Below are positions 56,139 through 64,000 of a DNA stretch of 64,000 nucleotides, in pieces. Made by a program: the position numbers and the translations under genes. Source of the stretch: Hericium rajendrae (Eukaryota; Basidiomycota; Agaricomycetes; Russulales; Hericiaceae); contig CM065878.1 in assembly GCA_033439255.1 (NCBI GenBank), positions 3,224,001 to 3,288,000 on the forward strand. The letters run 5' to 3'. The stretch's first letter is position 1. Every line of letters begins with the position of its first letter. The notes beneath the pieces were generated by a model. That model made no database searches. It was not told the DNA's origin and saw only the letters and a program-made list of their open reading frames with translations.

Positions 56139-58657
56139 GGACAGCCAGGCTGACGTAGAGGCTACGAGGCCTGCGCAGCGTGGACTGGTTAAACGACACG
56201 GATCAGAATGAAAATAATAGAGGATACAAGTATGCTTACCAGAGCACTGGAGAGAGGTGCTACGCCAGAGCGCGTTTGCGGATGCTTCACGCGTTCGCGA
56301 GCATGAAAATGAAGGGCGACCACAAGGCGACCAAAGTGCAGCCAGCAAGCGCCCGGGCGGGAGCCGCGACGTGGACCCGCCCGGGACTGGCCGGCGGCGT
56401 TCAGTCCAGCCCCTAGCTAGGCCAGCCCACATCTCACCACCAAGTTTCACTGATTGTTTCTTGTCTCCATCATGGTGTCCACCAATCTAAGACGCTGTTA
56501 GGTTATCTCGTCACATCGATCTCACGCAGTCCGATGTCGAACGCCTTTGCGGGATCTTCAGGACACCACGTACCGTGCATCACTGGCCCCTGGGCATCTA
56601 GGAACGAAGCATCCGCAACATAGGCACTGGGCAATAAACGTCTACGACTGATAATGGCAGAGACAAAACAAATGGCCAAGACATGCATCGTGAAGAAGAC
56701 TGATCCCGTCTTTTTCACACACGTCGAGTACCATCAATCCAATTTCATGTCGACACAGCAGATGGCGCAGATTGCTTGAACACCGACACTCAATTTATCG
56801 TTTCGTTTTCTTCCCATGTTGCCAAGATGAAGGGCCGGTGTATATCCGACGATTCATTGTGCCTTGGCCGATCTCGCCCCATCATGCCGTTCATGTCAAC
56901 GTTGAAGTCTTTCAGGTCTGCTCACTGCACTGCACTCTCCACGCGGGCTGTCAGCGTCCTCTGATAATAATTTTCACTGGGAAGCATGTAGTATCGAATT
57001 GATAAAGTCATGAATGGTCCACATATTTTTACTTTGGTAAAATTTGGAAGTACAGCATTCATTCAGAAAGATCTGACGGGTCCGCCACTGGTCCGCCCCG
57101 CGGACAGGCATAAGACTGATTCCATCGGTACCGTAGTCGCTCAGACTCCGTTCTTCTTTGGAGTTACGTATGCTGGCATGCCTAGCAAGATGTCGACATG
57201 CGTCTATAGGGACCCACTCATCGTTGCAGCCAAGACAACACGTCGACCGAACCAAGACATGACTCGGATAAAATGGACGGCGGATAGAGGAAATATACTT
57301 TCCTTTTTGATCTTTGTGGCAAAGACGCAAGTCGTGAGCGGTGTGCCTTGAATTTCTGTCGTCGCTCACGCCTTTCAGTGATGCGGATTTACCTGCCACT
57401 CCGGACTGACAGCGTCTCAAACCATGATCCAGGGAAGTCCGGTATGAGACTTGCTTCTTGCCCTTATCACTGATACCGATGGGTCTGCGGCGCTCCGACT
57501 TGCTTCGCCGACGCCGCATGCCACTGGCCAGCGCTTTTCTTTTTCGTCAAAGGAAAAAGCTCGGAAGCTGTTCCGCTACGGCGCTGTACCATTTTTCATG
57601 AAGGCACGTTGGGCCAACGGAAGCAGGATGCTGACCACGTCTGTACTGAGGTTCCGTTTGTCGAAAAGAAAAATTGGCGCCTCGAGGGCGCAAAGTTCGA
57701 ACTTTGGGCGTAAAAGCGGGCCGGGGAAATGACGATGGCATGGTGGTGCGCGCTCCGTGCAGTGTACAGTATGGTCCCAGGAACGATGACATGTCTAGAT
57801 TGTGAGCGCAGATTACATTTTGGGACGTTTATCCAATCTGAAACTGGGAAATGGGCGCATCTCTACTAGCTGTCACTGGCTTGGCGGTGGCGAACGTCAC
57901 TATACGTAGCGGAGCACTGGTGATCGAGACCAGCCGCGTCGTCAGTCCGCGACGCCCATAATGCAGCTGCACAGAGGTGACGGAGGTAAAGAAGCGAAGC
58001 GGCGGGGCGGGGAGAGGTATATGCACGTGATCTGAATAAACGCTGGCGATCAAAATGCGAGCAGCACCGCGTTCATCGCAGCCTTGTTTAGCACTCGAAG
58101 CTTGTGCGGAGACACGAGGCAAGGCCAGTCCAACGGGTCGGTCCCTCCGTTCTGACCGCTGATTTCATGTAAACATCCCAAACAAGTACTAGTCGAGGCT
58201 GTATACGGTCTGCATCAATTGCTACCTCGCATGCCTCATGCTGACAGCCTTGTCCGCAGCTACCGCCATCGAGCCAGTCGCTATGGCCTGTGAAGGATCC
58301 CTTGTTCGCTTGACTCAAAAATAAATGATCTTCCAGAGAGATGGCGTATAGCTGTCCTGGCCATTTTACTCCGTTGCTCCGGCACGATGGCCGACCGCTG
58401 TTGTCCTTCTCAATCTGTCTAAGTCATCGTAGCGCCCTCGAGATTCACACATCCATCCAGATCTCCAAGGACCGAGGATTCAGGCAATCTCCCCCAGTCC
58501 TGCCCTGACAACGGCATATGGAGTACAGAGTTTCAGCGTTTGATTATGGCCAGACCCCTCGCTAACCGCCTGTGGGCCTCTCAAGTCATTCGTATATAAA
58601 GGTGAGTTTATGAGAAGATTGTTCCCATACCCCGACCTTCCATCCCATCGGCAAAAG
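56139..58657. other. Gene-poor region upstream of the adenylating enzyme
   Basis: About 2.5 kb between the PPR gene (-) and the adenylating enzyme (+). The PPR leader with its probable 55-nt intron lies at 56139-56450. Beyond that only short frames are seen; one minus frame ending at 56503 (about 70 codons, MHVLAICFVSAIISR...) starts with a hydrophobic segment but has no other support. No repeats, tRNA or transposon ends are found. The last 60 bases carry a TATA box. Confidence 0.5.
58593..58600 (+). promoter_or_regulatory. TATA box of the adenylating-enzyme gene
   Basis: TATATAAA lies 58 bp before the chosen ATG at 58658. It is only 10 bp before an upstream ATG at 58610, which is too close for normal initiation. 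The spacing therefore favours the downstream start. Confidence 0.55.
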
Positions 58658-60534
58658 ATGCTGAGATCACATCTATCTGTTCTTGAGGCCAGCGCGTCTG
58701 CCTACGCGTCTTCTCCCGCCTTCCACATCCCCCGATGCGATCTTCAGTCCGATGAATCCCAGGAATGGGACTCGATCTCCTATGCCCAGTTCAAGCAGGA
58801 CGTCGAGTTATTTGCCAGGCATTGGGCCCGCGTCTTCAGAACCCGTGGTATTCCTCAGCGCTCGGTCATCGGGATGTGGTGAGTATTGTCGCGCCCCCGG
58901 TCATGCAGAAGTCTAATTATACGCAGGCTCGGTGGTATGACGTACCTTGACGTTCTCCACATTTATGGCGTGTCCAGGGCGGGATACGTTCCCCAGCTGT
59001 TCAGTGTACGGTTACCGAACCCTATTGTCGTCTCGGAGTTATTGGTCAAGGCTCAAGCTAAGGCCCTCATTTTCGACCCGTCCTTCGAAGCCGCCGTCGC
59101 GCAGATTGCGCTACCGAGCTATCGCTTCATCGGCATGGACGACATCGACGTTCAAGATGAACCGCTACCTCTTCTTCCCATTGTTAAGGAGGACGATACA
59201 GTCTTTATCTTCCACACCAGTGGTTCGACGTCTGGGAGCCCGAAGCTCATTCCCTGCAACTACACATGGATGCAATCGACTATCTCGAAGTCGCATCAGG
59301 TCTCTGAGCCTTTAGTAAGAGGTCAGCGAGATGTCACCGTCTGGATGTAGGTATTTTGTTTTTATTTCGTATCACATGTGCTGATGACTTGACAGGGGAA
59401 GCATGTGCCATATCGGCCAGACTTTCAGTGAGTCTCGCCGGTTTTGGATCAATACAGCTGTATCCTGACCTGTTCATCACACGCAGTGCTCATCGGCTCT
59501 CTCCAACACGGTACTACCACAATCCAGCCGTCCAAGATCGCCTTCTCACCCAAGGAACTGGCGGCAATGGTCCAAAAGTGTGGAATCAACAGGCTCAACC
59601 AGTTTGCGACGTTCCTTGCCTCGCATATTCGCCATGCACGAGAGAACCCGAAGCACCTGGCTCTTCTTCAGAGCTTCGATGAGATCCTCTACAGCGGGCT
59701 CCCACTCCCGCGTGAAGAAGAGGACTTTGCATACGAGCAAGGGCTCAAGCTACGGGTGAGCTTCAACTCACCGATGATCTGATTCTTCATACTTACTTCC
59801 CTCCAGAATCTTTTCGGCAGCACCGAAGGTGGCGCAATGCTCATCTCCGTCGGTGGCAACGATTGCACGGCACCCATGCTCGTTCCTCTGAAAGGGACGT
59901 CTTACGGGTTCTTCCCCATTCTGCCCAAGGGCGCTGTTCAGTCAGAAGCGGGACATCAGAGCACATCGTCGCAGCTTGTGGAATTTGTTATTCAAGCCGA
60001 CTCTGGTGATTGCCCTGACCGGTCCCTCCGCGCGGCCGATGGCCATTTCCACACGGGCGACCTCTTTTACGAGGCAAAGCCTGGACACTATCTTTTCCGG
60101 GGCAGGAATGACGACTGGATCAAGAGCGAGAACAGTCTTCGCTGTGATACAAAGTGAGCACTCGATTTCAAAATAATTGATTGCGCTGCCGCTGACTTCC
60201 ATTATCCAGGGCCATCGAGGACAACCTTCGCGCGACTTGCCCGGAGCTTATTTCGGAATGCATCGTCGTCGGGAATGGGCGGCCCTCCCCCGCCGTCTTC
60301 ATCGAGCCGGGCACAGACATGGATGTGAAGAAGCTGAAGCGCGAGATCCTGCGTCGCACTCGCCAGTTCCACTCCCGGCGGTATCTTCACGAGCGCATCA
60401 CCTCGGCGGACATGATCGTTGTCGTTGAACCGAACTCCCTGCCGAGGACCGCCACGAAAGGGAACATCCGGCGCCAGGCAATCGAGGAACAATACCGGGC
60501 TCTTTTGGACCAACTTTATGGCCTTCGTCACTAA
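58658..60534 (+). CDS. Stand-alone adenylate-forming enzyme (AMP-binding/acyl-CoA synthetase-like)
   Basis: Activates a carboxylic acid with ATP; the substrate is unknown. It starts MLRSHLSVLEASASAYASSP (58658, preferred from the TATA spacing). The core motifs are present: phosphate-binding loop FHTSGSTSGSPKLIP, FGSTEGGAM, HTGDLFYEAKPG, FRGRNDDWIKSENS and PRTATKGNIRRQAI, whose lysine is the usual catalytic one. The protein ends LLDQLYGLRH about 50 residues after it, with no carrier (ACP/PCP) or reductase domain. It resembles the adenylation part of fungal Lys2/NRPS-like reductases. One internal exon is only about 33 nt (SMCHIGQTF). At least five introns, all in phase. A free-standing A domain suggests CoA-ester formation or action in trans. 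Confidence 0.83.
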
Positions 60535-61236
60535 TGTGAAATAGATAGGCTAGACGTCGGTGGGAGCTTCGTCGGACATTTCTAGATGATGCAGCGCGTC
60601 TTCTATCTCGGCGTAATTTATCCCCTTCAGTAGATTTCGTTAGACTTTGGATCACACTATACACACTGTAGATGATACTATACACTGTAATTTAGCCACA
60701 TAATTGTTGCATGTTGTAATACTTTGTACAAGGGCAAATACTGATATACAGAGAAGCGTTAATTGTATTGACACCGACAATGCATTCGACCCTATTGAGA
60801 ATCATCATCTGGTTCACGTGTAAGTATGCTTAGATGACAGGAATTCAGTGCCTAGCATGGCGGGCGCACATCTGATAATGAAACCACATACTTTGTACAG
60901 AAGAGCCGATTGAAAGGAGTTAAGGAGCATGCCCGATGCCCGGTCCAGTGGTGATCCAGCGGTTTGTGCGCATGCGGTACGCTGGACGTCCTGAGCCGAG
61001 TGGTCGTTCACGGGTGGCCGAAGTGCGGTCGGGTCGCTTTAAGGCCCTGCGCAATGTATCGTTAAGCACTTTGACCTCGGCGTACAGCTGATGCTTTGTA
61101 CTCGCTGACTTACGATCTCGCTTAGAGCAGAAAACGCGACGCGTAGTTGAGTACCTTGATCGTCGGTATGAGTGCAGCATTACGAATGTGGGACCAGTGG
61201 CGCATATCTGTGCTTGGCGGAAGTGTCGTAACCAGT
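60535..61236. other. Convergent 3' intergenic region
   Basis: Between the ends of the adenylating-enzyme gene (+) and the XRCC2-like gene (-). The first 250 bp are AT-rich and suit a 3' untranslated region. Only short frames elsewhere. Confidence 0.55.
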
Positions 61237-62232
61237 TTATTTGTCGCCAATATCAACAGCATCAGGGCCTATACGAAAGGAGAAGACCCCTAACTCGTCG
61301 CGGCGACTTGACTTCACATATGCTCGAGTTTCTCGCTTTTCCGCCAACGGCCGTCTGTATAGAAATTCTAGACGCCGGGCGTCCGATAGAGATACGCCGG
61401 ATGGAAATGGAGTTAAAGGGACAACTTGTAGGGTGATCTGATGGGTGAGCTTTAGATGTGGGCTTTGATCGACGGGCATATCCCGAGAGTCGTGGGAAGG
61501 AGGAGGTTCCAGAGTCGGGAATGGATGGAGATGTTGCTTGTAGAAGGAAGGACCCGTAGAATCACTGGTCATGCGGGCCGGCGGGACAAGATTCAGTCCC
61601 CAGTTGGTTACTACGGTGACCGGCGCATGAGACAATCGAAATCGCTGGACCGCGTCGAGTACGCAGTAAAGCGCATTTGTTGTCCTGGGAGATACGTGAG
61701 GAGTAGCTTGAAAATCGCTTGAATGAGGTTGTTCTTTGCCGTGGTTGACAAACTGTGATCGAGAAAGATGTTCAAGATTGAACCTATCTGGCCAGTAGAA
61801 GGCGCTGATAGAATCAATTGCAAGCAGGGCGATCTCGGAGCTTGGAAGATCAGAGCCATGGTATGCCGACAAGGAGGCAAGATTAGTTGCAAGTTGCAAT
61901 GAGGACGATGGCCGGAACAGACGCAGATTCCTCAAAGCTCGAGAGATGGTATCTGATATATTGGATGGTGTGTCCATGGAAGAGCCAGAGAGGCGGTTTT
62001 GAGTAACATGAGTCTGCAAAAGGTGTCGAAAACGTCGGATATCAAAAGTACCATCAGCATCGAGCACGACAGCAACCTTGTTCCACCCAGTCAAGTCGGA
62101 TGGAAGGATACATGTGACTATGAGGTGATAAAGCAGGTGTGTCTTGCCGGAGGATGCAGAGCCCTGGATTTCGATGACGTCTCCTCGGCGGATAGACAAC
62201 GAGCTGATGTTGATGTCGGTCGGTGAGGCCAA
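61237..62232 (-). CDS. XRCC2-like RecA/Rad51-family recombination protein (N-terminus unresolved)
   Basis: XRCC2-type proteins (Rlp1 in fission yeast) are Rad51 paralogues that assist homologous recombination. The open frame gives about 330 residues. Walker A is GSASSGKTH in RRGDVIEIQGSASSGKTHLL, followed by LTGWNKVAVVLDADGTFD. Walker B is EIALLAIDSISAFYW, the AFYW being typical of XRCC2. A later strand is HAPVTVVTNWGLNLVPPA. The end is GVFSFRIGPDAVDIGDK at 61237. The first codon in this frame is TTG and a stop lies four codons upstream, so one or more 5' exons are missing; a candidate, MENSPRFLENALGQ, starts at about 62472, but I could not join it in phase. Confidence 0.7.
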   Translation of the reverse strand: MASPTDINISSLSIRRGDVIEIQGSASSGKTHLLYHLIVTCILPSDLTGWNKVAVVLDADGTFDIRRFRHLLQTHVTQNRLSGSSMDTPSNISDTISRALRNLRLFRPSSSLQLATNLASLSAYHGSDLPSSEIALLAIDSISAFYWPDRFNLEHLSRSQFVNHGKEQPHSSDFQATPHVSPRTTNALYCVLDAVQRFRLSHAPVTVVTNWGLNLVPPARMTSDSTGPSFYKQHLHPFPTLEPPPSHDSRDMPVDQSPHLKLTHQITLQVVPLTPFPSGVSLSDARRLEFLYRRPLAEKRETRAYVKSSRRDELGVFSFRIGPDAVDIGDK

Positions 62233-62733
62233 AGGTTGCCATCAAGTGCTGGGATATGCGTTTTTCCTATAGGCGCCGCTGTGGAGAAATTGAGCTATCA
62301 TGTGCTCGATGAGACGAGCGGGACTAACTCTCGCGTCTAACGGCGGTTAATAACTGCAAAATAGATGTTCATCAGACGGACAATCACAGCTGCATGGATC
62401 TCGTACATTCTGCAGCGATTCTGACTGGACCTGGCCAAGCGCATTTTCAAGAAAACGAGGGGAGTTTTCCATGGTGGGGTGGTGTGCGTGGTGAAGTTGC
62501 AAGTCGCGCTCATCGAAGAGACGAGAGCGGGTGAGCGCCTCCACGTGACCGCGAGGCAGTGGCTGGGAGAGCGGCTGCCAGCAGGAAAGTGGCTTGCCTT
62601 AGCGACGCTCAAGCAAGCACTCTTTCCCGTCATCTCCATCCAAGAACACGCCGCAGCAGATCACGACTCCAAAAGTACATTCACGCCCTCAAGTTTGCAC
62701 GATTTTCACGACGATACCTTCACGATACCCACC
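62233..62733. promoter_or_regulatory. Divergent region between the XRCC2-like gene and the coiled-coil gene
   Basis: Holds the missing 5' end of the XRCC2-like gene and the upstream region of the plus-strand gene. The two probable starts (about 62472 on the minus strand, 62734 on the plus strand) are about 260 bp apart, suggesting a shared promoter. Confidence 0.4.
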
Positions 62734-64000
62734 ATGACCTCGCATGGCGCTCGCGTCACACCGCCAGCTTCAAGGCGGCAGTCCGCGTCTGTCGCAGCTC
62801 CCGCACCGTCTAACTCTATTGCTCGAGGCGCAACCGCACGTTCCGCTGTTAATTCCCGTGTTTCGTCGACCTTGTCTGCCCCCGCGCGCAGGGGTTCCAT
62901 TAACAAGGTCGCACCTCCGCCAGCCATTAATGGCGAAAGTCGTGAATCTTTGGCAGCCAATCTCAAGCACGAGACTGATCAGAAGGAACAAGTGCGTCAA
63001 ATTTCTTTTTACACTGGTATGTATGCAGAGGGCCTACAACTTGATGCACAGCTTCTTGTCCAACTTCAAACCAAAGAACAGACGATCACTACGCTGACCA
63101 AAGAGAACAGCAGCCTTTCGTCTGCGCTCAATGCAGCTGAGACCAGATTATCAGAGCTTTATACCGAGCAAGCCAGGATGGAGGAAGAGCTCTCTGCACG
63201 TATCGAAGTTGTCGACAAACTTCGGTCCCAGGTCCGTGAGCTGGAGAGAGAGAAGAGAGACCTCCATCGCCGCTATAACGAGCAGGTCCGCGCTTCATTT
63301 CTCTCCTGTATTATTCGCAGCCTGATCGCTCGTCTGCTCATCAGACATCAACATTTGATGCCGAACGTCAAGCGTTCTACGATAACGAGCAGCATCTCAA
63401 GTCTCGTATTCAATCGCTGACACAGGCACGGAAAGAGCCACTAGTCCCCAGGTCTCCATCCATTATCATCGATTCAGAATCTGAGGCTGAGACGGAAGAT
63501 GAGGATGAACCTTCGCAACCGAACACACCGTCGCAGAAAAATCAGGACCTCCCATCCGAGTCGGAGCCTGCTGAAATGACATCGCTCAGACTTGAGCTTT
63601 CCACCCTATCGACTTCGTATGGTTCCCTGCAGAGCACTTTGCTTCTCCTGCAGACCCAGCTCATTGATCTCAAGCGGGTGAATAACGGGTTACAGGAAGA
63701 AAACGAGAGCTACAATATTCTTCTTCGGGAGAAGACCTTGAGCGGGCAGTACGACCTCATGAAGCAAGTTGGCGGTGGCAGCGTATCTTCCAGCGAACAA
63801 GGCGATGACGAGGATGATATTGACGGCGACGTCGGTAGCATGAAGAGTCCGAGTCGCCCCCGCAGCGTACTCGACACCGTGCATGAGCACACAGAAGAAG
63901 TGTTGGATCCCGATTATGCCAAGGCCGGTGAGGGGCAAGAGGAGAAGGGTGAATCCGAAGACCCTGATCGTGATGCGCTCGCATCCCCTCGCAGCGCGCG
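62734..64000 (+). CDS. Coiled-coil protein, function unknown (runs off the window)
   Basis: Starts MTSHGARVTPPASRRQSASV, a Ser/Ala-rich region that is probably disordered. Two introns are inferred: 62992-63051, whose 60 nt keep the frame, and the GTCCGC...ATCAG stretch at about 63285-63348. A long coiled coil follows: LVQLQTKEQTITTLTKENSS, then LREEL-like heptads and VRELEREKRDLHRRYNEQ. Next is an acidic linker (SESEAETEDEDEPSQ) and a second coiled coil, LLLLQTQLIDLKRVNNGLQE. The frame is still open at the window edge. I do not recognise the family; it could be a cytoskeletal or trafficking scaffold. Confidence 0.65.

Noticed and set aside
55003-56199. A 398-codon open frame overlapping the PPR gene in another frame of the same strand
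   Set aside because: It has no recognisable domain, and the overlapping frame carries clear PPR repeats, so it is a shadow.
57685-57710. A palindrome AAAGTTCGAACTTT resembling a tRNA T-arm
   Set aside because: No acceptor, D or anticodon arm can be folded around it, so it is not a tRNA.
58658-60534. A nonribosomal peptide synthetase gene cluster
   Set aside because: There is no condensation, carrier or reductase domain and no tailoring gene nearby.

Overview
The window looks like nuclear DNA of a filamentous basidiomycete, most likely an Agaricomycete. Genes are dense and split by many short introns, usually 48-70 nt with GTRNGT...YAG ends. Codon use is GC-balanced, and the protein families (HapX with a Hap4-like motif, Byr4, fungal UreD, Sec39, Nip7, Cgr1, Spb1, Vps18, Prt1/eIF3b) are typical of that group. 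I see no rRNA, tRNA, CRISPR or LTR element.

Layout. 1-11.6 kb: an aldehyde dehydrogenase (-), an apparently intact pogo-like DNA transposon with perfect 44-bp inverted repeats and a TA duplication, urease accessory protein UreD (-), and the septation-network GAP subunit Byr4 (-). 12.3-14.4 kb: a tandem pair of small multi-pass membrane protein genes whose duplicated unit also carries an upstream tract that looks coding on the other strand. 14.5-18 kb: NRDE-2 (-). 18-20 kb: a gene-poor gap with an AT-rich island. 20-28.5 kb: Nip7 (+), Sec39 (+), a serine-rich coiled-coil protein (-) and Cgr1 (+). 29-38 kb: Vps18 (-), a zinc-finger protein (-) and a DUF423 membrane protein (-). 38.4-47 kb: Spb1 (+), a probable SLS1-type mitochondrial KH protein (-) and a Git1-like MFS transporter (-). 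48.5-56.1 kb: eIF3b (+), the iron regulator HapX (+) and a PPR protein (-). 58.6-64 kb: a stand-alone adenylate-forming enzyme (+), an XRCC2-like RecA-fold protein (-) and a coiled-coil protein running off the end (+).

Most of the window is housekeeping: ribosome production (Nip7, Cgr1, Spb1), translation (eIF3b), vesicle tethering and vacuole fusion (Sec39, Vps18), mitochondrial gene expression (PPR, SLS1), mitotic exit (Byr4) and recombination (XRCC2-like). I did not find a convincing new multigene system. The best leads are the young pogo element, the membrane-gene tandem with its opposite-strand tract, the lone adenylating enzyme, and the AT-rich island.

One caution applies to many entries. 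Several strongly conserved genes change reading frame by one base in the middle of conserved peptide, often at short homopolymers. Spb1 does so three times. Because essential single-copy genes are hit, leftover assembly indels are the likeliest cause, and frame breaks here should not be read as pseudogenes without checking.
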